Source: Candidatus Aminicenantota bacterium (GTDB lineage: Bacteria; Acidobacteriota; Aminicenantia; Aminicenantales; Saccharicenantaceae). From it: a stretch of 41,182 nucleotides of DNA. The position numbers and the translations under genes were made by a program. The notes below the pieces were generated by a model that was given only the letters and a program-made list of their open reading frames with translations, had not been told where the DNA came from and did not search any database. Positions within the stretch are counted from its first letter, which is position 1, and each line of letters begins with the position of its first letter. The stretch is taken from assembly GCA_016867635.1 (NCBI GenBank), contig VGJC01000005.1:1-41182 (forward strand). Direction: 5' to 3'. Shown piece after piece: positions 8,862-18,508 of the stretch.

Positions 8862-9776
8862 ATGAACATCCGCGTTTCCCGGACCGCCGCCGGCCCGGCC
8901 GCCCCGGTCTTCGTCGTCTTTCTGGCCGTCCTGCTGGCGGGGATCCCCGGCTGCCGGCAAAAAGCTCCGCGGGACAAGCCCGAAGCCGTTTCCCTGCTCG
9001 GCCGGCCGCTCCATCGAACCCCCGCCGCGGGCGAAGCCCTGGCCAAGCTCGAGGACGGGCTCCGAGAGGCCGCCGTCAAGCTCGAGGCCGATCCCGCGAA
9101 CCCCGAGACCGTCATCCTCTACGGCCGGGCCCTATCCGGCCTCTGGCGCTACCGGGACGCCATCGACGCCTACACGAAAGGGATCGCGGCCAATCCCGAC
9201 CAGGCCATGCTCTACCGCCACCGCGGGCACCGCCATATCTCGGTCCGGGAGTTCGACCGGGCCGCCGCCGACCTGGCCCGGGCCGCCGAGCTCAACGACC
9301 ACGAGTTCGACATCTGGTACCACCTTGGGCTGGCCCATTACCTGAAGGGCGAGTTCGACCGGGCCGAGGCCGCCTACCGCCGCTGCCGGGAAGCGTCCCA
9401 TGACGACGGTTCGATCATCGCCGTTTCCAACTGGCTCTACTTGGCCCTGACGCGCCAGGGAAAGAGCGCGGAGGCGGCCGAGGTCCTCGACGGGATCAAG
9501 GACGGCATGGACGCCGGCGAGAACATCTCCTACTACAACCTTCTGCTGTTCGATAAAGGGCTGAAACAGGAGGCCGAGCTCGAAGCCGCCGCCTCCTCTT
9601 CGGACCTCGAGATGGCCACGACCGGCTACGGCCTGGCCTGCCGGCTTCTCATTCGCGGCGAGCGGGACAAGGCCGCCGAGATGTTCCGCAAGATCGTCGC
9701 CCTGCCCTACTGGCCGGCCTTCGGCTACATCGCCGCCGAAGCGGAGCTCAACAGGTCGCCGGACCTGAGAAGCTAA
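8862..9776 (+). CDS. TPR-repeat lipoprotein
   Basis: Lipobox VLLAGIPGC; TPR units (ETVILYGRALSGLWRYRDAIDAYTKGIAANPDQAMLYRHRGHRHISVREFDRAAADLARAAEL); upstream GAGGAGG. Confidence 0.82.
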   Translation: MNIRVSRTAAGPAAPVFVVFLAVLLAGIPGCRQKAPRDKPEAVSLLGRPLHRTPAAGEALAKLEDGLREAAVKLEADPANPETVILYGRALSGLWRYRDAIDAYTKGIAANPDQAMLYRHRGHRHISVREFDRAAADLARAAELNDHEFDIWYHLGLAHYLKGEFDRAEAAYRRCREASHDDGSIIAVSNWLYLALTRQGKSAEAAEVLDGIKDGMDAGENISYYNLLLFDKGLKQEAELEAAASSSDLEMATTGYGLACRLLIRGERDKAAEMFRKIVALPYWPAFGYIAAEAELNRSPDLRS

Positions 9777-9823
9777 GAAAGATTGCTTTTAGATAATCAT
9801 TTCTCGGGGGAAGTCTGTCGTGA

Positions 9824-10011
9824 GGCAGCGAAGGATGTCGCCCTGACGACCCCCGTAGCGGAGGGGGACCGGTGGGGAGCGGACTCCCGGGAGCGACCAA
9901 CAGAATTGTGGCGGAGAGCCCGGAGCCACAATTCTGGGAAATATCTGAAAAGAGCAAGGGACTGGTTCCCGGGGGGGCCGGGGGGCTAGGGGTGATATCC
10001 TTCGCAAAGCC
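9824..10011 (+). repeat. 188-nt structured intergenic element closed by a long-range stem
   Basis: GCGAAGGATGTCGCCC (9828-9843) pairs over 16 positions with GGGTGATATCCTTCGC (9990-10005), with two G-U pairs. Flanking GGC/GCC. Internal hairpins include CAGAATTGTGGC(9901-9912)/GCCACAATTCTG(9925-9936). Confidence 0.7.
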
Positions 10012-10021
10012 GAGCAGAGGA

Positions 10022-10041
10022 CTTTCCCCGGACGGGGAAAG
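10022..10041. other. Perfect hairpin downstream of larE
   Basis: CTTTCCCC-GGAC-GGGGAAAG, 8-bp stem and 4-nt loop. No T-tract, so terminator status is uncertain. Confidence 0.6.
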
Positions 10042-10044
10042 GGA

Positions 10045-10860
10045 CTATTTCTCGGAGCGCTTTCCCAGGGCTTCGTTCATGGCGCCGGTGCGGTAGCCGT
10101 CGAGGTCCAGGGAGGCGAAGACGAACCCGGCCTCCTTGCAGAGGGCGCTCAGCTCGTCCCTCATGGCCCAAGCCCGGCCCATTTCGGCCCGGTCGAACTC
10201 CAGTCGCGCCGCGTCGCCGTGGATGCGGACCCGGAACATGCGGAAGCCCAGGGCCCGGAGCTTTTCCTCCGCGGCCCCCACGATCCTCAGTTTTTCGTCG
10301 GTGATCTTTTCGCCGTAGGGGAACCGGGAGGCCAGGCAGGCGTAGGCCGGCTTGGTCGCCGTGGGCAGACCCATGCGGGCCGAAAGCTCGCGGATCTCGG
10401 CCTTGGTCAGGCCCACCTCGCACAAGGGCGAACGGACACCCAGCTCCTTGAGCGCCCTCCGGCCGGGCCGGTAGTCGTCGAGGTCGTCCGCGTTGCTGCC
10501 GTCGCATACGACCCCGAACTTCTCTTTGCGGGCGATGGCCGCGATCTTGCCGAAGAGCTCCGACTTGCAGTGGTAGCACCGGTCGGGAGGATTGTCGGCG
10601 AAGCCCTCGATGGCCAGCTCCTCCGAGACGATGACCTCGTGGCGACAGCCCATCCGCCGGGCGAGCTCCCGGGCCTCCTCCAGCTCCGACGCCGGATAGG
10701 TCGACGACGTCGCCGTGACCAGGAGGACCCGGTCGCTGAGGGTGTCGCGGGCGACCCGGGCCAGAAAGGTGCTGTCCACTCCCCCGGAAAAAGCCACGAC
10801 GGCCGATCCGTAGGAGGTCAACAGGGTTTTGAGCTCTTCGAGCTTCTTGTCCATCGTCAC
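10045..10860 (-). CDS. larE: LarE-type ATP-dependent sulfur transferase (PP-loop)
   Basis: VVAFSGGVDSTFLARVA PP-loop; DRCYHCKSELFGKIAAIA; VCDGSNADDLDDYRPGRRALKELGVRSPLCEVGLTKAEIRELSARMGLPTATKPAYACLASRFPYGEKIT. Confidence 0.9.
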   Translation of the reverse strand: MTMDKKLEELKTLLTSYGSAVVAFSGGVDSTFLARVARDTLSDRVLLVTATSSTYPASELEEARELARRMGCRHEVIVSEELAIEGFADNPPDRCYHCKSELFGKIAAIARKEKFGVVCDGSNADDLDDYRPGRRALKELGVRSPLCEVGLTKAEIRELSARMGLPTATKPAYACLASRFPYGEKITDEKLRIVGAAEEKLRALGFRMFRVRIHGDAARLEFDRAEMGRAWAMRDELSALCKEAGFVFASLDLDGYRTGAMNEALGKRSEK

Positions 10861-10877
10861 CGCCCGCGGAGCCGGGC

Positions 10878-11687
10878 TCAGTCCCGGCTCTCGCGAAGGC
10901 GGATGTAGATCGCGGCGCCGCCCCCTTCCTCTCCCCGGGATTGGACCTCGAAGAGGGGCTGCTGGCTCTTGATGAGCTGAGAAAGCTGCTTGAAGCCGTA
11001 GGTGCGGGGGTCGAACCCCGGGTCGAGCTGGCGGAGGTAAAAGCCGATCTCCCCGAGGTTGGCCCAGCCGTCCTCGTGGACGGCCATGTCGAAAGCCCCC
11101 TTGAGCAGCGGCACGGGGTCGTACTTGCCGCCTCTCTCCCCGCGCTCTTCGGGCTCCTCCCGCACCTCCTTGCCGCCGCCCTTGCGCGACGCCCCGCCCC
11201 GGTCCCGCCGCCGCGGGTCCCTCTCCCGCCCCCGGGGCACGAGGTTCTCGGTGTAGATGAAGATGTTGCAGCCGTTGACGAAGGCCTTGGGCGTCGAGCG
11301 CTTGCCGATGCCCATGACGAAGAAGCCCATCTCCCGGACCCGGGTCGCCAGGCGCGTGTAGTCGCTGTCGCTCGAAACGATGCAGAAGCCGTCGACGAGA
11401 TGGCCGTGGAGGATGTCCATGGCGTCGATGATCATGGCGCTGTCGGTGGCGTTCTTGCCGATCGTGTAGCGGAACTGCTGGATGGGCTGGATGGCGCTGT
11501 CGTGGAGGGCGTGCTTCCAGCCGGACATGCTGACCGTCGTCCAGTCGCCGTAGATGCGGCGAATGGTCACCAAACCGTGCTTCCCCGCTTCGGTCAAGAT
11601 CTGACCGATGAGCGAGGGCTGGGCGTTGTCGCCGTCGATGAGCAGAGCGATCCTCTTTGTTTTCTGTTCGATGAATGACTCGGGCAT
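10878..11687 (-). CDS. NYN-domain (LabA/DUF88-like PIN-fold) protein with C-terminal OST-HTH/LOTUS-like domain
   Basis: RIALLIDGDNAQPSLIGQILTEA; DSAMIIDAMDILHGHLVDGFCIVSSDSDYTRLATRVREMGFFVMGIG; basic R/G/E linker; C-terminal winged-helix-like DGWANLGEIGFYLRQLDPGFDPRTYGFKQLSQLIKSQ. Confidence 0.85.
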   Translation of the reverse strand: MPESFIEQKTKRIALLIDGDNAQPSLIGQILTEAGKHGLVTIRRIYGDWTTVSMSGWKHALHDSAIQPIQQFRYTIGKNATDSAMIIDAMDILHGHLVDGFCIVSSDSDYTRLATRVREMGFFVMGIGKRSTPKAFVNGCNIFIYTENLVPRGRERDPRRRDRGGASRKGGGKEVREEPEERGERGGKYDPVPLLKGAFDMAVHEDGWANLGEIGFYLRQLDPGFDPRTYGFKQLSQLIKSQQPLFEVQSRGEEGGGAAIYIRLRESRD

Positions 11688-11765
11688 GGAGGGGTCCTTT
11701 CGTCGTCTCCTGATTCCCCCGGTATATTATCTCAATAGCGGGGTCCGTTCAATACGCGGAGGACC

Positions 11766-11785
11766 CCCGGGACGCGTGTCCCGGG
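11766..11785. other. Hairpin downstream of the fucose-isomerase-like gene (possible terminator)
   Basis: CCCGGGAC-GCGT-GTCCCGGG perfect 8-bp stem, 6 bp past the stop of the minus-strand gene. No T-run. Confidence 0.5.
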
Positions 11786-11790
11786 ACCTT

Positions 11791-13356
11791 TCAGGCCTCC
11801 TCGTGGACCTTCCAGCCCAGAGCGTCGGCCAAGGCGTAGGCCGGCCCCTTCAGATCGCCGTAGAACGTCACCCGGTGCCAGCCCCACTGGTCCCACTCGG
11901 CGAAGAGCTTTTCGATGTCCCCGGCGGGCTCGACGGCCAGCTTGGTCCGGCAGGCCCGGTCGTCGTCGACGTTCTCGACGGCAATGCCCTGATGGAAGAG
12001 GACGGTCTTGCGCTCGGGCGAGAATTCGAGGGTCGAGGTCATGACGCCGAGAGGCAGCAACGAACGGACCGAGGCCCCTTGGCGGTCCTCGGAGTGGGTC
12101 AGGATCTCGAAGGCGTTGGGCGACGTGTCGGGCCCGAAGGCCCGGTTCGAAGCCACGCAGTGGGCGTAGATGATCCGGCGCGAGGCGGTGTCGATGACCG
12201 GGTCGGAGATGAATCCCGGGCGGCCGCCGGTCAGGGCGGTCACGGCCACCATGGTCGCCGTGGACCGGACGTCGCACTCGCAGGCCCCGATGAGCCCCTC
12301 GTTGAGCAGCTCGTGGAACCCCAGGCAGGGATAGGCGTGGATGTGGCCGCCGTAGAACCCGCCGAGGCAGTTGATGGTGATGGCGTTGGCGCCGTATCTC
12401 TCGAGCACCGCTTTTTGTCCGAGGTACATGGCCGCCGAGGTCTCCAAGGTCGCCCGGTCGACGCCTTCGATCTTGGCGGCTGTCCGCTCCCACCGGTCGG
12501 CGACGGCCCGGGCCTGGTCCTTGTCGGCGGCGGCCCAGGCCTCGTTGACCTCGGCGAAGGGAACATTGAGGACCTCGATGCCCATCCCTTCCTGGACCGC
12601 CGGGGCCAGACCTGGCCAGTTGCCTCCGACGGCCAGGATCTTCGAGGCCTTCATCCGAACGAGGCACTCGGCCGGGGACAAGGCCGAAAGCTCGTCGGCC
12701 GCGCAGGACAGCCGGCCCGGCGCCGGCGTGCCCTCGAGCCGGGCGCGCCGGACGGCGGCCGCGAAATCGGCGGCGCTCCCGCCCCTTCCGACGACGTCGA
12801 AGCAGCGGACGGCGGCGACCAGGTCGTCCATGCTCGAAGAGGCCACGAAGCCGAAGTTCGGCGTGTTCCGGCGCAAGAGCCCGGCGGTGTAGACGAGGAA
12901 GCCCCCGCTGCCGCCGTACTGGAAATCGGCGTAGAGCGTCGGTTTCCCGGTTTCCACGACCCCCTGGACGACCCGGTTCCAGCAGTTCAGCTGGACGACG
13001 ACGTAGCCGTCGACCGGCGCGGCCTTGTCCTCGTCGAGGATCCTCTGGGTCGTCTCCGGTCCGTCGGACATGACCGGCAGGAACTCGAAGCGCGGGAGGC
13101 GCCGTCCGAGCTCCGCTGTCATCCGCTCCATGACCGGCCGGAAGTCGAACCCGACGTTGGGCCAGTCCGGTCCCGGCTGGACCGGGGCGTGAAGGGCATA
13201 GACGAGCCTGATCCGCGTCCTGGCGGACGGTTTGCAGGCCGTGAAGATCCCGGACGGCGCCAGGACCCCCGCGGCGCCCGCGCAGCCCGCGGCCAGGAAA
13301 CGCCTCCTTGTCCAGGCATGGTGCGGGCATCCTGTAGGTCGTTGCTGTGTTCTCAT
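11791..13356 (-). CDS. Exported L-fucose/L-arabinose isomerase-like protein
   Basis: Twin-arginine RRRFLAAGCAGAAG signal; sugar-isomerase-like core (ANAITINCLGGFYGGHIHAYPCLGFHELLNEGLIGACECDVRSTATMVAVTALTGGRPGFISDPVIDT) and WHRVTFYGDLKGPAYALADALG. Confidence 0.75.
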   Translation of the reverse strand: MRTQQRPTGCPHHAWTRRRFLAAGCAGAAGVLAPSGIFTACKPSARTRIRLVYALHAPVQPGPDWPNVGFDFRPVMERMTAELGRRLPRFEFLPVMSDGPETTQRILDEDKAAPVDGYVVVQLNCWNRVVQGVVETGKPTLYADFQYGGSGGFLVYTAGLLRRNTPNFGFVASSSMDDLVAAVRCFDVVGRGGSAADFAAAVRRARLEGTPAPGRLSCAADELSALSPAECLVRMKASKILAVGGNWPGLAPAVQEGMGIEVLNVPFAEVNEAWAAADKDQARAVADRWERTAAKIEGVDRATLETSAAMYLGQKAVLERYGANAITINCLGGFYGGHIHAYPCLGFHELLNEGLIGACECDVRSTATMVAVTALTGGRPGFISDPVIDTASRRIIYAHCVASNRAFGPDTSPNAFEILTHSEDRQGASVRSLLPLGVMTSTLEFSPERKTVLFHQGIAVENVDDDRACRTKLAVEPAGDIEKLFAEWDQWGWHRVTFYGDLKGPAYALADALGWKVHEEA

Positions 13357-13404
13357 GGGGCCCTTCTCCTTCCTCTCGGCTGGGATCGCGTTCCGTCACC
13401 GCCG

Positions 13405-13507
13405 ATGCTAATGCACGGGGAGAGCCGATGTCAAGGACGCCGCGCTCGTTGTAGCGACAGCGTGAAAGCTTCCGGTCCTTGACGCCCGGCCGGGATTCAG
13501 GTACATT
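13405..13507. promoter_or_regulatory. Divergent promoter pair with inverted-repeat -35 regions
   Basis: Plus: TTGACG (13479-13484), 17 bp, TACATT (13502-13507). Minus: TTGACA (13434-13429), 18 bp, TAGCAT (13410-13405). Arms GTCAAGGAC (13430-13438) and GTCCTTGAC (13475-13483). Confidence 0.5.
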
Positions 13508-13518
13508 TCCCGCCGAAA

Positions 13519-14037
13519 ATGCGACCCCGTCACCCTGTCACGATCCTCCTCGCCGCGGCCGGCCTGTTGTGCCTTTCGGTCATGAACCCCGCCGCCCAGG
13601 CGCCCGGCTCGAGCCGTGTCCTCGCCGCCCTGCCCGCCGACGGCCTGGACAAAGCGAGCGTCCTCGTCTTCCGCGAGCAGAAGGCCCTCGACGCCCACTA
13701 TTTCCTGGCCGACGAGACCGTCCTGGGGCTCCACGGGAAAGCCGAGGCCGTCTTCGCCAGATACCTGACGGGCGCGGGAGAGGCGCTGCTTCTCGTCGTC
13801 GCCTACCCCTCGGAAGAGGATTCCCGCCGCGTCTACGAAAGGTTCGGACGCCACTTCTTTTCCGGGAAGTTCGACCCGAAGGGCCTGCGGTTCCTTGAGC
13901 GGATCGAGACCGGGGATTACGCCGCCGCCGCCCGGACGAGCCGCGTCCTCATTGTCGTGATGCAATCGCCGGACCGCGCAAGCTGCGAAGACCTGCTCCG
14001 CCGGGCCGAAGCCGGAGCTTCCGGCCTTATCGACTAG
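13519..14037 (+). CDS. Secreted hypothetical protein
   Basis: Signal peptide HPVTILLAAAGLLCLSVMNPAAQA; alternating alpha/beta pattern; promoter immediately upstream. Confidence 0.65.
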   Translation: MRPRHPVTILLAAAGLLCLSVMNPAAQAPGSSRVLAALPADGLDKASVLVFREQKALDAHYFLADETVLGLHGKAEAVFARYLTGAGEALLLVVAYPSEEDSRRVYERFGRHFFSGKFDPKGLRFLERIETGDYAAAARTSRVLIVVMQSPDRASCEDLLRRAEAGASGLID

Positions 14038-14042
14038 ACGTC

Positions 14043-14237
14043 TTACTTCTTCTTGGCCAGCGTCCCGTCGTCGCAGGGCTCGTCGGCCTCGTAGTTGCGG
14101 GCCATCTCGGGATTCGGCGCCGTCGTGCAGAAGGGCAGCGGCTCCATCTCTTTGCGGCAGCAGAGCGGCACGGGCTTTCCCTTCCCGACCTTGATCTTCT
14201 TGGCGCAAACCGAGCAGATGTATGTCGCTTCACTCAC
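14043..14237 (-). CDS. Small Cys-rich zinc-ribbon-like protein (64 aa, GTG start)
   Basis: VSEATYICSVCAKKIKVGKGKPVPLCCRKEMEPLPFCTTAPNPEMARNYEADEPCDDGTLAKKK; paired CxxC/CC motifs; upstream GGAGATCCCCC. Confidence 0.7.
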   Translation of the reverse strand: MSEATYICSVCAKKIKVGKGKPVPLCCRKEMEPLPFCTTAPNPEMARNYEADEPCDDGTLAKKK

Positions 14238-14422
14238 GGGGGATCTCCTCTCCTCGTCGCGTTCTCTCCATATTTTACCACCGGGGGCAGGCGGCGGCAA
14301 GCCGCCGAAGATCGGGGCCGCGCGCGGGAGGCGCGTGTCCCTCAACGCCGCCCCGGCGCTGTTCCCGGCCATATTGACAGCCTTTCCTCGGATGCTGTAG
14401 TGTCTTGGGAGGAGAACGGACG

Positions 14423-16579
14423 ATGAATCCGGAGGCCGGCCTGGTCCTCGGCAACTACCTCCTCGTCGAGAAGCTCGGCGAAGGCGGCATGGGTGTCGTC
14501 TGGAAGGCCCGCGACCTCAAGCTCGACCGCGACGTGGCCATCAAGTTCCTGCGCGAGGGCTTCGCCCGGAGCCCCGAGCGGCGGACCTTCTTCGAACGCG
14601 AGGCCAAGGCCGTGGCCGCGCTCAGCCATCCTTCCATCGTGACCATCTACGCCGTGGCCGAGGCCGAGGGGACGTTTTTTTTCATCATGGAGCTGGTCAA
14701 GGGGAAACCCCTCTCGAAGCTGATCGCGCCGGGCGGCGTTCCGCTCGACCGCTTCCTCGAGGTCGCCGTGCCTCTGGCCGACGCCGTGGCCGCCGCCCAC
14801 GACCGGGGCATCATCCACCGCGACCTCAAGCCCGGCAACATCATCGTTGACGAGTCCGGGGCCCTCAAGGTCCTGGACTTCGGCCTGGCCAGGGCCCTGC
14901 CTTCCCCCGGCCTGTCCAAGCCCGTGGACGACGCGACGACGGCGACGCTCGATTCGGAATTCGCCGGGACGGTCGTCTACATGTCGCCCGAGCAGCTGAA
15001 AAGCGAGCCGCTCGACCACCGCTCGGACATCTTCTCGCTCGGGGTGCTGCTCTTCGAGTGGGCCACGGGACGGCTGCCGTTCCTGGGGCGGACCCGGGCC
15101 GGCATCGTCGCCGCCATCCTCAAGGACAAGCCCCGATCGGCAATCGAGCTCAACCCCCGCCTGCCCAAGCGCCTCGACCGCATCCTGCACCATTGCCTCG
15201 AGCGGGAGCCCCGCTACCGCATGGCCTCGGCCCGCGACCTGCGGGACGAGCTGGAGCTGCTGCACAAGGCGGGCGGAGAGGCCCTGGCCGCGGATGTGCC
15301 TTCCATCGCCGTTCTGCCGTTCGCCGACATGAGCCGCGAGAAGGACCAGGCCTACTTCTGCGAGGGGATCGCCGAGGAGATCATCAACGCCCTGTGCCGT
15401 GTCCGCGGGATCCAGGTCGCCTCCCGGACGAGCTCCTTCCAGTTCGGGAGCTCCGCCGTCGACCTCCGCGAGGTCGCCAACCTGCTCCGCGTCGAGGCCA
15501 TCCTCGAGGGCAGCGTCCGAAAGTCCGAGAACAGGCTGCGGATCACGGTCCAGCTCATCGACGCCGCCCGCGGCTTCCACCTCTGGTCGGAGTCGTACGA
15601 CCGCGAGCTCAGCGACGTCTTCGCCATCCAACAGGAGATCGCCCGCAACGTCGTCCGCGCCCTGCAGGTCACGCTCAGCCCCCAGGAGAAGGGCGCCCTG
15701 TCCGAGATCCCCACCCGCCACGTCCAGGCCTACGATTATTATCTGAGGGGGCGGAGCTTTTACTACCGCTACGGGCGCCACGACATCGAGTTCGCCCTGC
15801 AGCTGTTCACCCGGGCCACGGAGCTCGACCCCGAATATGCCCTGGCCTGCGCCGGCTTGGCCGACTGCTGGTCTTACATCTATTTATATTCGGAGCGCAG
15901 TGATTCCGTCCGCCTGCAGGCCGAGGCCGCCGGCCGCCGGGCCGTCGAGCTGGCCCCCGAGTCGGCCCAGGCCCAAGCCTCGCTGGCCGTGGCTCTTTCT
16001 CTCGGTGATCATAAGGACGAGGCCCAGGCCGCGTTCGAGAAGGCCGTCCGGCTCGACTCCCAGCTTTTCGAGGCCTGGTACTTCTACGCCCGGCACGTCT
16101 TCGCCAGGGGGGAGCTGGGCCGGGCCGTGGAGCTCTACAGAGAGGCCATGCGCGTCCGGCCCGAGGATTTCTACTCCCCTCTCCTCGTCGCCCCCGTCCT
16201 TGACGAGCTCGGGCGCCACGAGGAAGCCCGCGCCTCTCGGGAGAAAGGGGTCGCTCTCGTCGCCCGCCACGTCGACCTCCACCCCGACGACGCCCGGGCC
16301 CTGTACATGGGCGCCAACGGCCTGGTCGCCCTGGGCGAGAAGGACAAGGGCCTCGAGTGGGCCCGCAGGGCCCGCAAGATCGACCCCGACGACCCGATGC
16401 TGCTCTACAACCTGGGGTGCATCCACTCGCTGGCCGGGGACATCGAGGTGGCCATCGATTGTCTGGAGAGGGCCGCCGCCGGGGGGCTCCTCCAGAAGGG
16501 CTGGTACGAACACGACGGCGACCTCGACCCGCTGCGCGGCCATCCCCGTTTCAAGGCGCTGCTCGCCAAAATGAGCTGA
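14423..16579 (+). CDS. Ser/Thr protein kinase fused to TolB/FlgO-like domain and TPR array
   Basis: LGEGGMGVVWKARD, VAIKF, HRDLKPGNIIVDESGALKVLDFGLA; SIAVLPFADMSREKDQAYFCEGIAEEIINALCRVRGIQVASRTSSFQF; C-terminal TPRs. Confidence 0.9.
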   Translation: MNPEAGLVLGNYLLVEKLGEGGMGVVWKARDLKLDRDVAIKFLREGFARSPERRTFFEREAKAVAALSHPSIVTIYAVAEAEGTFFFIMELVKGKPLSKLIAPGGVPLDRFLEVAVPLADAVAAAHDRGIIHRDLKPGNIIVDESGALKVLDFGLARALPSPGLSKPVDDATTATLDSEFAGTVVYMSPEQLKSEPLDHRSDIFSLGVLLFEWATGRLPFLGRTRAGIVAAILKDKPRSAIELNPRLPKRLDRILHHCLEREPRYRMASARDLRDELELLHKAGGEALAADVPSIAVLPFADMSREKDQAYFCEGIAEEIINALCRVRGIQVASRTSSFQFGSSAVDLREVANLLRVEAILEGSVRKSENRLRITVQLIDAARGFHLWSESYDRELSDVFAIQQEIARNVVRALQVTLSPQEKGALSEIPTRHVQAYDYYLRGRSFYYRYGRHDIEFALQLFTRATELDPEYALACAGLADCWSYIYLYSERSDSVRLQAEAAGRRAVELAPESAQAQASLAVALSLGDHKDEAQAAFEKAVRLDSQLFEAWYFYARHVFARGELGRAVELYREAMRVRPEDFYSPLLVAPVLDELGRHEEARASREKGVALVARHVDLHPDDARALYMGANGLVALGEKDKGLEWARRARKIDPDDPMLLYNLGCIHSLAGDIEVAIDCLERAAAGGLLQKGWYEHDGDLDPLRGHPRFKALLAKMS

Positions 16580-16590
16580 AGGAGAAGACC

Positions 16591-18345
<1,755 letters not shown>

Positions 18346-18387
18346 GGAAGGGGCCGGTTGACCTCCGCGGCGAGCCGGCTTTCCAAG

Positions 18388-18416
18388 TTGACTGGCAACG
18401 AGCGGGTTGGTATAGT
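18388..18416 (+). promoter_or_regulatory. Sigma70-like promoter for the S9 peptidase operon
   Basis: TTGACT (18388-18393), 17 bp, TATAGT (18411-18416). Confidence 0.65.
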
Positions 18417-18508
18417 CCGGTCCCATGCTTTTCTCACCCCCGCCGCCGGACCGGGGACATGGACCGAAGGTGCGTGTCGCCGGACTTAGCGTTGACCGAG
18501 GAGGCCCC

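Noticed and set aside
9820-10041. Retron or other reverse-transcriptase-linked ncRNA
   Set aside because: Long-range a1/a2-like stem is present but no reverse transcriptase gene occurs nearby.
18425-18508. N-terminal extension or leaderless start of the S9 peptidase at 18425
   Set aside because: In frame and 8 nt from a -10, but the downstream ATGATG at 18509 has a GAGGAGG site and a proper signal peptide; the extension sequence is not protein-like.
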